Source of the DNA: Sporomusa malonica
GTDB lineage: Bacteria > Bacillota > Negativicutes > Sporomusales > Sporomusaceae
Assembly: GCF_041428715.1 (NCBI RefSeq)
Contig: NZ_CP155572.1
Length of the DNA: 64,000 nucleotides
Reading direction: 5' to 3' (one strand)
Part shown: positions 35,427-43,681 of the stretch, piece by piece
Layout: every line of letters starts with the position of its first letter
How positions within the stretch are numbered: the stretch's first letter is position 1
The notes under the pieces: model-generated
Databases searched by the model: none
Told to the model about the DNA's origin: nothing
What the model saw: only the letters and a program-made list of their open reading frames with translations
Position numbers and translations under genes: made by a program

Positions 35427-36899
35427 ATGCGGCTACTGATTATTTTGCTTGGTGCTATTTGGATGTCAGTTTATCCTTTTGCTGCTGGCCAGGCTGCCCC
35501 TTTATATCAGGCAGTCGGCGATGACAGCTTTGCGCCCTTCATTTATTTAAATGAAAAAAATCAGCCTGAAGGTCATGATGTTGATATTCTGCATATTGTT
35601 GAACATCGCTCAGGGATGAGAATTAAGCCAGAGCTTATGGAATGGAATCAAGCTAAGCAAAAAGTATTAAGTGGCGAGAAGGATATATTGATAGGGATGT
35701 CCAGGTCGGCCGAGCGTGAGCAGTTTTACGATTTTACGGAACCTTACCTGGTAATGCGGCAAGTTATCTTTGTTATGAAAGAGAGCTTCTACATAACCCG
35801 CCATGAAGACCTTGTCAATCGGCGTGTTGCCGTTCAGAAGGGTGACATTTCGGAAGATTTGCTGCGTGCAAAATACCCGGAAATGAAGCTGTATTATTAT
35901 GCTAGTCAGGTAGACGCGCTTAATGACTTAAGAGTGGGATTGGTAGATGCTTTTGTCGGCAATTATTACGCAGGCATGTACGTGATTGCTAAAAATAACT
36001 TGGAAGATACAATCAAAGTGGTCGGGGAACCGTTGCAAGAGGTTCCATATGGGTATGCAGTCAAAAAGGGGAACACTGCTCTGCTTGCTGCTCTTAACCA
36101 GGCTATTATCGAAGCAAAAAAAAGTGGTGAAGTGCAAAAACTTCAAGACAAATGGTTTGGTGAAAACTATTTTGCTGCATCTGAACGTCAACGGTTAATT
36201 CGCGGTATGTGCTATATAGCTTTCGGAGTAGCAGTGAGTGCCTTGCTGCTGTTTCTTCACGTATTATCGCTCCGGCGGCGGGTGAATCAAGCTACCGCCC
36301 AGCTTAGAGCAGCCAATAGCCAGCTTGCCGAGGCTTATGAAGTTACAATCCGCGCTATTTTTAAAGCACTTGAGCATCGTGAGAGTAATACTGCGTCACA
36401 CTCTGTGGAAGTGAATAAAATTGCTATGGCAATCGGTGCAAAAATGCAGCTTAATGCAGAAGAGTTAGCAAATTTAAATTGGGGAACACTGCTGCATGAC
36501 ATCGGCAAACTAGCTATCAAAGATGAGATCTTGTTGAAGTCTGGTACGCTTACAACCGAAGAATATGAAATTATTAAACAACACCCGAGGATAGGTTATT
36601 ATATTCTTAAAGACACAGAGTATTTAGCAAAAGCTGCTGAAGTGGCTTTATATCATCAGGAACGGTATGACGGTAAAGGTTATCCCTTAAATCTCCAAGG
36701 TGAAAATATCCCGCTATTAGCTCGTATATGCACAGTGGCTGACGCGTTTGAGGCCATGATTGCTGACAGGCCATACCGTAAGGGGCGGCCTTGGCATGAT
36801 GCGGTACAAGAGATTATCAAACACAAGGGCACTCAGTTTGACCCGCGGGTTGTTGACGCTTTTTTAGAAATTAACCCTGAACAATTTGTCAAACAATAA
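35427..36899 (+). CDS. Periplasmic-binding-domain receptor with HD-GYP phosphodiesterase output
   Basis: Membrane receptor of 490 residues. A signal peptide (about 1-24) leads to a solute-binding SBP_bac_3 domain (about 28-250; PFIYLNEKNQPEGHDVDIL, VAVQKGD, VPYGYAVKKGN). One membrane helix lies at about 258-282, then a coiled coil (about 285-305), then an HD-GYP domain with H357-D358 in LLHDIGKLAI and G418-Y419-P420 in YDGKGYP. HD-GYP domains hydrolyse cyclic-di-GMP. The receptor should therefore couple an amino-acid-like ligand to second-messenger breakdown. All the metal-ligand residues of the HD-GYP core seem present. GGAGTG precedes the ATG. Confidence 0.9.
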   Translation: MRLLIILLGAIWMSVYPFAAGQAAPLYQAVGDDSFAPFIYLNEKNQPEGHDVDILHIVEHRSGMRIKPELMEWNQAKQKVLSGEKDILIGMSRSAEREQFYDFTEPYLVMRQVIFVMKESFYITRHEDLVNRRVAVQKGDISEDLLRAKYPEMKLYYYASQVDALNDLRVGLVDAFVGNYYAGMYVIAKNNLEDTIKVVGEPLQEVPYGYAVKKGNTALLAALNQAIIEAKKSGEVQKLQDKWFGENYFAASERQRLIRGMCYIAFGVAVSALLLFLHVLSLRRRVNQATAQLRAANSQLAEAYEVTIRAIFKALEHRESNTASHSVEVNKIAMAIGAKMQLNAEELANLNWGTLLHDIGKLAIKDEILLKSGTLTTEEYEIIKQHPRIGYYILKDTEYLAKAAEVALYHQERYDGKGYPLNLQGENIPLLARICTVADAFEAMIADRPYRKGRPWHDAVQEIIKHKGTQFDPRVVDAFLEINPEQFVKQ

Positions 36900-36967
36900 A
36901 GGAATTTATGGAATTTTGCCGAAGAATATTGACAAGCTAAAATTAACCAAATCAGAGGTGGATTTTT

Positions 36968-37435
36968 ATGCGGCCGACATGTAAGCTTGCTGCCGTATAC
37001 CTAGTGGTGTTGATGCTTGTCTTGGTAAATTCTTCGGCATTGGCTGCCCCGAATAAGCCAGTTAAGCAAGAACCGGATAATATTGTTAAAACTGCGGAAA
37101 AGTATCTAAAAATACCCTACCGGTTTGGCGGCGAATCTCCGAAGGGTTTTGATTGTTCGGGATTTGTCAAATATGTATATGATCGCCATGGCAAGAAGCT
37201 GCCGCGCACGGCTGATGTTCAGTATAGAACTGGTAAAAAAATCGACAGAGCCAGTCTTAAACCGGGCGATTTGGTGTTTTTCACTACCTATGCGTCAGGA
37301 GCATCTCATGTAGGAATATATTCTGGCAATGGCAGGTTCATCCATGCTTCGTCAAGTCGGGGTGTAATGATTAGCCGGCTTGATGAGACGTACTGGAAGC
37401 CGCGTTACCTTGGTGCCAGAAGGGTAATTAATTAA
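36968..37435 (+). CDS. NlpC/P60-family cell-wall peptidase
   Basis: Exported endopeptidase of 155 residues with a signal peptide of about 26 residues (ending SALAAPN). The NlpC/P60 catalytic set is present: Cys63 in GFDCSGFVKYVY, His114 in SHVGIYSG and His126 in FIHASS. The domain normally cuts peptidoglycan stem peptides (gamma-D-Glu-diaminopimelate). No SH3 or LysM wall-binding domain is present, so targeting must rely on the catalytic domain. GAGGTGG precedes the ATG. Confidence 0.92.
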   Translation: MRPTCKLAAVYLVVLMLVLVNSSALAAPNKPVKQEPDNIVKTAEKYLKIPYRFGGESPKGFDCSGFVKYVYDRHGKKLPRTADVQYRTGKKIDRASLKPGDLVFFTTYASGASHVGIYSGNGRFIHASSSRGVMISRLDETYWKPRYLGARRVIN

Positions 37436-37451
37436 GAGTGGAGGAGTTATA

Positions 37452-37925
37452 ATGATTTTTGGACACATTTCAACCCTGGAAAAAGATACACCACTACTTC
37501 CCCAAGCTCTTGCCAAAGGGCTTGATTATCTTGCTAAAACAGATCTGGTTGCTTTGCCTGCCGGCAAACATGAAATTGAAGGTAAAGATATCTATGTATC
37601 GATTAATGAATATGAAACACAGCCGCGTGAAGTACGCAGGGCCGAGGCTCATGTAGAATATCTTGATATCCAGTATATTATTTCCGGGGAAGAACTGATT
37701 GCTTACAGCCTGCTCGCGGCTGATAATGAGGTGCTCTCAGATGAGCTTGCAGCCAAAGACGCTATCTTCTACAAGACCGTCCAGCAGGAGACAGATCTGA
37801 TCATGACCAAAGGTGTGTATGCAATATTCTTTCCGTGGGATGTGCACCGCCCCAATTGTACTCTGCAAGAAACCAGCAAAGTAAAGAAAGCTGTCGTCAA
37901 AATTAAGATGTCTCTGTTGAAATAG
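37452..37925 (+). CDS. YhcH/YjgK/YiaL (TabA/EbgC)-family protein
   Basis: Cytoplasmic cupin-like protein of 157 residues. The family signature is visible: MIFGHI at the start, EAHVEYLDIQYIISGEE near 67 (His/Glu metal ligands) and IFFPWDVHRPNC near 133. Relatives have been linked to sugar and sialic-acid metabolism and biofilm toxin control (TabA). It lies 16 bases downstream of the NlpC/P60 gene with GGAGGAG before the ATG, so both may form a small operon. The true substrate is unknown. Confidence 0.88.
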   Translation: MIFGHISTLEKDTPLLPQALAKGLDYLAKTDLVALPAGKHEIEGKDIYVSINEYETQPREVRRAEAHVEYLDIQYIISGEELIAYSLLAADNEVLSDELAAKDAIFYKTVQQETDLIMTKGVYAIFFPWDVHRPNCTLQETSKVKKAVVKIKMSLLK

Positions 37926-37945
37926 CAAGGAAAAACGGGGTTTTT

Positions 37946-37986
37946 CCGAACAATATTTTAAAAATGATGATTAAAGTTCGAACTTT
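37946..37986 (+). promoter_or_regulatory. Possible PurR-type boxes upstream of the purine permease promoter
   Basis: CCGAACAATATT at 37946-37957 resembles a Firmicute PurBox (CCGAAC core), and a perfect palindrome AAAGTTCGAACTTT at 37973-37986 ends just before the -35 box. The CGAA to TTCG gap is 26 bases, longer than I recall for B. subtilis pairs, so this stays tentative. Confidence 0.35.
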
Positions 37987-37989
37987 TCG

Positions 37990-38019
37990 TTGACAGATTT
38001 TGTCCACTACTGGTACAAT
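37990..38019 (+). promoter_or_regulatory. Promoter of the purine permease transcript
   Basis: TTGACA at 37990-37995, an 18-base spacer and TACAAT at 38014-38019, about 20 bases before the guanine aptamer. Confidence 0.75.
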
Positions 38020-38037
38020 ACAAGTAAATAAATACTG

Positions 38038-38104
38038 CTCGTATATATTTGAGAATATGGCTCAAAAGTTTCTACCAGGCGACCGTAAATCGCCCGACTA
38101 CGAG
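38038..38104 (+). ncRNA. Guanine (purine) riboswitch aptamer
   Basis: P1 is CTCGTA (38038-38043) paired with TACGAG (38099-38104). The core blocks are standard: GAATATGGCTCAAAAGTTTC, then TTTCTACCAGGCGACCGTAA, with hairpin loops that can kiss. The specificity base before the final TACG is C (CGACTACG), which selects guanine/hypoxanthine rather than adenine. It stands directly in front of a second aptamer. Confidence 0.93.
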
Positions 38105-38106
38105 TG

Positions 38107-38218
38107 AAAGTGCGCCTAGGGTTCCGCTCTGCACCTCGTGTGCTCTGGACTGTGACCAAGTGGCGCAGGTGTTAACTGATAACACTACACCGATGGGATA
38201 AAAACCCTGGCGGGGAAG
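38107..38218 (+). ncRNA. ykkC-class aptamer, probably PRPP-sensing (tandem with the guanine aptamer)
   Basis: The ykkC family core is recognisable: GCGCCTAGGGTTCCG near 38112, a variable arm, CTGGACTGTGACCAAGTGGC (ykkC-like CTGG-x-C with a changed loop), then ACACCGATGGGATAAAAACC and the tail TGGCGGGGAA. Guanidine-I, ppGpp and PRPP riboswitches share this fold; the known arrangement of a guanine aptamer followed by a ykkC aptamer is the PRPP class in purine operons. The 3' strand overlaps the terminator that follows. Ligand assignment rests on context and recalled consensus. Confidence 0.8.
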
Positions 38219-38264
38219 TTTCGCTCTATGGTTTCATGCGGAATTTCCCTGTCAGGGTTTTTTG
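38201..38264 (+). terminator. Expression-platform terminator of the tandem riboswitch
   Basis: AAAACCCTGGCGGGGAA (from 38201) pairs with TTCCCTGTCAGGGTTTTTT (to 38264), with a long loop containing TCGCTCTATGGTTTCATGC. The left strand is shared with the 3' part of the ykkC aptamer, so ligand binding there would prevent the terminator, the on-switch logic known for PRPP riboswitches. Confidence 0.88.
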
Positions 38265-38334
38265 TTGTCTTCGGATAAGATGTAGCGTTTGACGGTAACA
38301 CTATCACTACGTTGCAAAGGGGGATAAAAAGGAA

Positions 38335-39705
38335 ATGCTGGAAAAATTATTTGAACTCAGTTCCCGAAAAACAGATGTTAAAACCGAGGTCATTGCAGGC
38401 ATTACCACATTCATGACCATGGCGTACATACTGTTTGTCAATCCCAGTATTTTGGGAGCAGCTGGTATGGATAAGAACGCCGTACTTTTAGCTACTGCCA
38501 TCGGCGCTGGGGTAGTATCCATCATGATGGGTGTGTTTGTAAACTACCCAATTGCTTTGGCTCCAGGTATGGGTCTTAACGCATTTTATGCTTTTTCTGT
38601 TGTTATCGGTATGGGGGTTTCCTGGCAGGTTGCATTAGGTGCAGTTTTTATTTCTGGTCTTATTTTTATTTTGCTTACCGTGACTCAGGTCCGTCAACTA
38701 TTGGTTGAAGGTATGCCTAATTCGTTAAAGCATGCTATCACAGTGGGGATAGGTCTCTTTATTACTATTATCGGTCTTAAAATATCTGGTATTATGAGCA
38801 TCCGTCTGTCGCTGATTCCGCCTACTCTTGAGAAGATTGTTGCTGCCAAAGGTAACGGCACACCACTTTATTTCGAGAGCATGATTGAAATGGGGCAACT
38901 TGCTCATCCTGAGGTACTACTTGCCGTATTTGGCTTGATTTTGCTTGCTGTGATGATGGCTCGCAATGTAAAGGGTTCTATCTTGATTGGTATTTTTACC
39001 ACAACTATCATTGGCATTTTAATGGGGATTGTAAAAATTCCTGCCGGCTTTAGCCCTGTGGCTATACCTGATTTCAGCAATAACGCCTTTTTGGCTCTTG
39101 ATATTATGGGTGCGCTCAATATGGGTCTAATGGCTATTGTCTTTACTTTTACCTTTGTGGAACTGTTCGATACCATGGGAACTCTGGTAGGCACAGCCGC
39201 CAAAGCAGGGCTTATGGATAAAAAGGGTAAGTTTCCTGGTATTGGCAAAGCTATGTTAGTTGATGCCACTGGTGTAAGTTTGGGTGCTATGCTGGGTACC
39301 AGTACAATCACCGCTTATGTTGAAAGTGCTGCCGGTGTTGGTGCAGGTGGACGTACTGGATTAACTGCTGTTGTCTGCGGAGTGCTGTTCCTGTTAGCCT
39401 TGTTCTTCACACCGCTTGCTGGTCTTATTCCTGACGCTGCCACTGCTCCTGCGCTTATTATTGTCGGTGCATTAATGATTGAATCCATCCGTCATATTGA
39501 CTTCGGGGATCTTACCGAAGGCATACCCGCATTCTTAACTATTGTTATGATGCCATTCACATACAGCATCGCTAACGGCATTTCGGCTGGTCTTGTGATG
39601 TATCCGCTGCTAAAGCTGGTGACTGGCCGAGGCCGCGAAGTACACTGGATCGTCTACATTCTGGCTGTGCTCGTCGTGTTCCGGTTCGTATTCCTGGCAG
39701 AATAG
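38335..39705 (+). CDS. NCS2-family purine (guanine/hypoxanthine) permease
   Basis: Membrane transporter of 456 residues in the AzgA/PbuG branch of the NCS2 family. Motifs are EVIAGITTFMTMAYILFVNPSIL near 17-40 (key part TTFMTMAYILFVNP), GMGLNAFYAFSVV near 78, and TFTFVELFDTMGTLVG near 265, with about 12-14 helices. The branch moves guanine, hypoxanthine or adenine with protons. It lies behind the tandem guanine/ykkC riboswitch, which fits purine-base uptake. The ribosome site is weak (AAGGAA 4 bases before the ATG). It ends in its own terminator ahead of the pur genes. Confidence 0.92.
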   Translation: MLEKLFELSSRKTDVKTEVIAGITTFMTMAYILFVNPSILGAAGMDKNAVLLATAIGAGVVSIMMGVFVNYPIALAPGMGLNAFYAFSVVIGMGVSWQVALGAVFISGLIFILLTVTQVRQLLVEGMPNSLKHAITVGIGLFITIIGLKISGIMSIRLSLIPPTLEKIVAAKGNGTPLYFESMIEMGQLAHPEVLLAVFGLILLAVMMARNVKGSILIGIFTTTIIGILMGIVKIPAGFSPVAIPDFSNNAFLALDIMGALNMGLMAIVFTFTFVELFDTMGTLVGTAAKAGLMDKKGKFPGIGKAMLVDATGVSLGAMLGTSTITAYVESAAGVGAGGRTGLTAVVCGVLFLLALFFTPLAGLIPDAATAPALIIVGALMIESIRHIDFGDLTEGIPAFLTIVMMPFTYSIANGISAGLVMYPLLKLVTGRGREVHWIVYILAVLVVFRFVFLAE

Positions 39706-39716
39706 CGGGGACACTA

Positions 39717-39755
39717 AACCCAGATATTTTACAATAAAATATCTGGGTTTTATTA
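39717..39755 (+). terminator. Terminator of the purine permease gene
   Basis: AAACCCAGATATTTTACAATAAAATATCTGGGTTT: a 15-base-pair stem followed by TATT. It separates the permease from purE. Confidence 0.9.
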
Positions 39756-39789
39756 CAGCATTATCCATTGGGGTTTTTAACCCAATACC

Positions 39790-39878
39790 ATAAAGAAAAC
39801 ACGGCTTACGCCGAGCCTTGGCGAAAGCGGAAGCCGATGTTGCCCTTATCCAGACGGAAAGTTATACTTTCTTACAGG
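39790..39878. repeat. Dispersed palindromic repeat, copy B (inverted relative to copy A)
   Basis: The reverse complement of this segment matches 30880-30970 almost throughout: both contain the GAAAGT...ACTTTC palindrome, the core CTGGATAAGGGCAACATCGG, and GGCTTCCGC...GGC...AAGCCGTGTTTTCTTT. It fills most of the gap between the permease terminator and purE, about 25 bases before the purE start. Confidence 0.85.
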
Positions 39879-39903
39879 ATAAACAAATCGAAAGGATGAT
39901 GAC

Positions 39904-40404
39904 ATGAAAGTAGCAATTATCATGGGAAGTGATTCTGATTGGCCAGTTCTCGAACCAGCTGTTAACCAACTAGCTGAATTTGGCATTGAGACAGAAATTC
40001 TGGTAGCATCGGCTCATCGTACGCCCGACAAGGTACATAAATTCGTGGCAGGAGCCAAAGAACGCGGTGTTAAGGTTATCATTGCTGCTGCCGGAGCGGC
40101 TGCTCACCTGCCTGGGGTGATTGCCAGTTTTACTACATTGCCGGTTATCGGTATTCCGGTTAATGCTACCCCGCTTGGCGGTATGGATGCTCTTTTGAGT
40201 ATCGTCCAAATGCCTGCGGGAATTCCAGTAGCCACTATGGCCATTAACGGGGCAAAAAATGCAGCCTTGTTTGCCGCTCAGATTCTTGCTGTGCATGATG
40301 ATGAACTTGCAAATAGATTGACAGCCCATCGTCAGACTATGGCTGAGGAAGTAGAGAAAAAGGATGCTCGTCTGGCTGAAAAGATAGCCGCTAAAAATAG
40401 TTAA
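39904..40404 (+). CDS. purE: N5-carboxyaminoimidazole ribonucleotide mutase PurE
   Basis: Converts N5-CAIR to CAIR in de novo purine synthesis. The protein has 166 residues, class I PurE length. Signature motifs are IIMGSDSDWPV at 5-15, ASAHRTPDKVHKF near 40, AAAGAAAHLPGVIAS near 65 and PVNATPLGGMDALLSIVQMP near 97. A class I PurE normally needs PurK, which is not in this window. GAAAGGATGATG precedes the ATG. It opens the purECFMNH run. Confidence 0.96.
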   Translation: MKVAIIMGSDSDWPVLEPAVNQLAEFGIETEILVASAHRTPDKVHKFVAGAKERGVKVIIAAAGAAAHLPGVIASFTTLPVIGIPVNATPLGGMDALLSIVQMPAGIPVATMAINGAKNAALFAAQILAVHDDELANRLTAHRQTMAEEVEKKDARLAEKIAAKNS

Positions 40405-40451
40405 AGCAAGCTTATTCTATCAAGTTTAATATAAATAAGGAGGCAGCTGCC

Positions 40452-41162
40452 ATGACTCAAAAACCTATGTATGAAGGTAAAGCCAAGCAAGTATTTGCCA
40501 CTGAAAATCCGGATGAATTATTGGTGTATTTTAAAGATGATGCCACAGCCTTTAACGGTGAAAAACGTGGTACTATCGGTAATAAAGGTGTGCTCAATAA
40601 TAAGATTTCCGTCTTTTTCTTTAATCTGCTAGGAGAAAAAGGTATACCCCATCATTTTGTCAAAACGCTTAGTGAGCGCGAAATGCTGGTTAAAAAGCTA
40701 GACATTCTCCCTGTTGAGGTTGTTGTCCGCAATATCGCCGCCGGCAGCCTGGCCAAACGTATTGGCTGGGAAGAGGGACGCAAACTGCCGACAACTGTTG
40801 TTGAGCTGTATTACAAAAACGACGATCTAGGTGATCCGCTAATTAATGACTATCACATAAAGGCACTTGGTCTGGCTACACCTGAGCAAGTTGAAATTAT
40901 GGAAAAATACGCGCTTAAAATCAATGAAATCCTGTCTGCATTCCTAAAAGACAAGAAATTGGAACTTATCGATTTCAAACTGGAGTTTGGCGTACATAAA
41001 GGCGAGGTTATTCTAGGGGATGAGATTTCGCCTGATACCTGCCGGTTCTGGGACAGTGAGACTGGGCAGAAGCTTGATAAAGACCGTTTCCGCCGTGATC
41101 TAGGTGATGTTGAAGAGGCCTATCAAGAGGTACTAAGAAGATTGACAGGTGAGAATTCCTGA
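40452..41162 (+). CDS. purC: SAICAR synthase PurC
   Basis: Joins aspartate to CAIR using ATP. The protein has 236 residues, usual for bacterial PurC. Motifs are YEGKAKQVF near 6, DDATAFNGEK near 29, VVVRNIAAGSLAKR near 95 (R-N-x-x-A-G-S) and the PRK-like LIDFKLEFG near 172 with DEISPDTCRFWD near 191. AAGGAGG precedes the ATG. The stop is joined to the purF ATG (TGATG overlap). Confidence 0.97.
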   Translation: MTQKPMYEGKAKQVFATENPDELLVYFKDDATAFNGEKRGTIGNKGVLNNKISVFFFNLLGEKGIPHHFVKTLSEREMLVKKLDILPVEVVVRNIAAGSLAKRIGWEEGRKLPTTVVELYYKNDDLGDPLINDYHIKALGLATPEQVEIMEKYALKINEILSAFLKDKKLELIDFKLEFGVHKGEVILGDEISPDTCRFWDSETGQKLDKDRFRRDLGDVEEAYQEVLRRLTGENS

Positions 41163-42592
41163 TGCTTTACGATATACAAAGCGATAAATGGCGGGAAGAA
41201 TGCGGCATATTCGGCATTTTTGCCAGGCAAGAGAATGTAGCCCTTAATTCTTACTGGGGCCTATATGCACTCCAGCACCGGGGGCAGGAGAGTGCTGGTA
41301 TTGCTGTTACTGACGGCAACGTTATGGACGTACAACGAGGCATGGGACTGGTCAATGAGGTGTTTCGCCATAATCTGCCTGATATGCCAGCCCATATTGC
41401 TATCGGTCATGTCCGGTATTCAACAACCGGTTCAAGTCTCTTGCGCAATACGCAGCCACTGTTAGTCAACTATTCTGGTGGACAAATTAGTTTGGCCCAT
41501 AATGGCAACCTGACCAACGCTCATGAAATGCGGCAGCAATTAGAGGATAAAGGCAGCGTATTTCAAACCTCTATTGACAGTGAAGTCATCGTAAACCTGA
41601 TTGCCCGCTCCACTAAGCCTACAGTAGAAGAAAAAATCATTGACAGCCTGGCGGGTGTTCAGGGTGCTTATTGCCTTGTGATCATGACCGAAAACAAGCT
41701 AATCGGCGTGCGTGACCCTCATGGCTTTAGACCGCTGTGCTTAGGGCGTTTGGGCGAAGGCTGGGTCCTGGCATCAGAATCATGCGCCCTGGACACTGTG
41801 GCTGCGGAATTTGTACGTGATATTGAGCCAGGTGAAATGGTCATCATTGATGACAATGGTGTCGAGTCACGGAGTTTTGCTAAGACTGACCGGCGGTCTG
41901 GTTGTGTATTTGAATATATATATTTTGCCCGTCCAGACAGTGTCATTGATGGGCAGAGCGTGTATCAAGCCAGATTTAACATGGGACGTACACTTGCCCG
42001 CGAGAGTGGGTTTAAAGCGGACATCGTCATTTCAGTACCGGATTCGGGGACTACTGCAGCGTTAGGTTATAGCCATGAATCTGGCATTCCTTTTGCAGAA
42101 GGGTTGATGAAAAACCGTTACATTGGCCGTACGTTCATCCAGCCAGAACAGAAAAAACGTGACATGAGTGTCAGGATTAAGCTGAACGCTGTGGCTTCTG
42201 TCGTTAAAGGTAAGTCTGTTATCATGGTTGACGACTCCATAGTTCGCGGTACCACCAGTGGTAAAATTGTCCGTATGCTAAAAGAGGCGGGCGCCACTGC
42301 TGTCCACATGTGTGTCAGTTCGCCGCCTATCGGTTTTCCTTGTTATTATGGCATTGATACCTCAGCTCGCAAGGAGCTTATCGCATCCTCCAAGCAAGTC
42401 GATGAAATCAGGCAGTTTATTGGTGCTGACTCGCTGCACTATCTGTCACTTGAAGGCTTGCATGCATCAATTGGGCATATCCATGAGAAGACGCTGTGCA
42501 ACGCTTGCTTTAACTGTGATTATCCGGCAGAAACTCCCTGTGAAGGCGATTGTGCCAACAATAAATTCCTCTTCGAACCTAAAGCCAAGTAA
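41162..42592 (+). CDS. purF: Amidophosphoribosyltransferase PurF
   Basis: First committed enzyme of purine synthesis, making phosphoribosylamine from PRPP and glutamine. The protein has 476 residues. A 13-residue propeptide ends just before Cys14 in EECGIFGIF, the N-terminal nucleophile exposed by self-processing. GHVRYSTTG and HNGNLTN mark the glutaminase domain. The PRPP loop is VIMVDDSIVRGTTSGK near 352. The C-terminal Cys set CNACFNCDYP with further Cys (CEGDC) matches the B. subtilis-type iron-sulfur PurF, which is oxygen-sensitive. It overlaps purC by one base. Confidence 0.97.
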   Translation: MLYDIQSDKWREECGIFGIFARQENVALNSYWGLYALQHRGQESAGIAVTDGNVMDVQRGMGLVNEVFRHNLPDMPAHIAIGHVRYSTTGSSLLRNTQPLLVNYSGGQISLAHNGNLTNAHEMRQQLEDKGSVFQTSIDSEVIVNLIARSTKPTVEEKIIDSLAGVQGAYCLVIMTENKLIGVRDPHGFRPLCLGRLGEGWVLASESCALDTVAAEFVRDIEPGEMVIIDDNGVESRSFAKTDRRSGCVFEYIYFARPDSVIDGQSVYQARFNMGRTLARESGFKADIVISVPDSGTTAALGYSHESGIPFAEGLMKNRYIGRTFIQPEQKKRDMSVRIKLNAVASVVKGKSVIMVDDSIVRGTTSGKIVRMLKEAGATAVHMCVSSPPIGFPCYYGIDTSARKELIASSKQVDEIRQFIGADSLHYLSLEGLHASIGHIHEKTLCNACFNCDYPAETPCEGDCANNKFLFEPKAK

Positions 42593-42616
42593 ACGAATAT
42601 AGCAGGAGGTCAAAAA

Positions 42617-43669
42617 ATGACCGAGAACCAGAAACCGAATGTCGAACTAACCTACCGCGATGCCGGCGTAGATATTGATGCCGGTAATAAGGCTGTTGAA
42701 TTAATGAAGCGCCATGTTCGCGCCACCTACCGCCCGGAAGTTTTGGGTGATATTGGCGGTTTCGGCGGATTATTTGCACTAAACGCTGGTAAGTACCGCC
42801 AGCCGGTGCTGGTAAGTGGCACCGATGGTGTAGGTACAAAACTAAAGATTGCCTTTATGGCTGACAAGCATGATACCATTGGGCAAGATGGCGTAGCTAT
42901 GTGTGTCAATGATATCCTGGTGCAAGGCGCTGAGCCGCTGTTTTTCTTGGATTACCTGGCTGTTGGAAAACTTGAGCCTGAAAAAGTTGCATCTATTGTC
43001 AGTGGCGTTGCTATGGCCTGCCGTGAATCAGGTTGCGCGCTTATTGGTGGTGAGACAGCTGAAATGGCTGGGTTCTATCCAGATGGTGAATATGATATCG
43101 CTGGTTTTGCCGTAGGCGTCGTCGATCGTGATAAAATTATAACAGGCGAAAAGATTAAGCCAGGAGATGTGCTTATTGGCCTGCCCTCAAGTGGTATCCA
43201 CTCTAACGGCTACTCGCTTGTACGCAAAATTTGCTTTGATGTAAAACAACTTACTGTTGATACATATATTCCTGAGTTAAGCCGAACCTTGGGTGAAGAG
43301 CTTTTAGAGCCTACCCGGCTTTATCCAAAAACCTGTATGCCGCTGATTGAAAAGTTCGATCTTCACGGTATGGTCCACATTACCGGCGGTGGTTTTTATG
43401 ATAATATTCCCCGCGTATTGCCTAAGGGCTGCGGCGTAGAAGTTGATACAAGTGCCTGGCCTGAGCCGTCTATATTTGCTCTTTTAAAAGAGTGGGGCGG
43501 TGTAGCTAAACCGGAAATGTACCGGACGTTTAATATGGGCATAGGTATGATTTTAATAGTCTCGGCTGAAGACGTATCGACCATACAGGCTGACCTTGCC
43601 GCAAGAGATGAAAAATCGTACATCATCGGCAAGGTTATAGCAGGCGAGTGTCAAGTCGAACTCAAGTAA
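42617..43669 (+). CDS. purM: AIR synthetase PurM
   Basis: Closes the imidazole ring (FGAM to AIR) with ATP. The protein has 350 residues, standard length. Motifs are YRDAGVDIDAGNKAV near 13, GTDGVGTKLKIA near 70, DGVAMCVNDILVQGAEPLFFLDYLA near 95 (key part CVNDI-GAEPLFFLDY), GGETAEMAGFY near 144, GLPSSGIHSNGYSLVR near 188 and HITGGGFYDNIPRVLP near 254. GCAGGAGG precedes the ATG. Next in order after purF, 24 bases on. Confidence 0.97.
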   Translation: MTENQKPNVELTYRDAGVDIDAGNKAVELMKRHVRATYRPEVLGDIGGFGGLFALNAGKYRQPVLVSGTDGVGTKLKIAFMADKHDTIGQDGVAMCVNDILVQGAEPLFFLDYLAVGKLEPEKVASIVSGVAMACRESGCALIGGETAEMAGFYPDGEYDIAGFAVGVVDRDKIITGEKIKPGDVLIGLPSSGIHSNGYSLVRKICFDVKQLTVDTYIPELSRTLGEELLEPTRLYPKTCMPLIEKFDLHGMVHITGGGFYDNIPRVLPKGCGVEVDTSAWPEPSIFALLKEWGGVAKPEMYRTFNMGIGMILIVSAEDVSTIQADLAARDEKSYIIGKVIAGECQVELK

Positions 43670-43681
43670 GGGGGCTGCCTC

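Noticed and set aside
38107..38218. Reading the second aptamer as a guanidine-I riboswitch
   Set aside because: The fold is shared, but guanidine riboswitches precede Sug/ykkC exporters or urea-related genes, and a guanine aptamer directly upstream with a purine permease downstream fits the PRPP class better.
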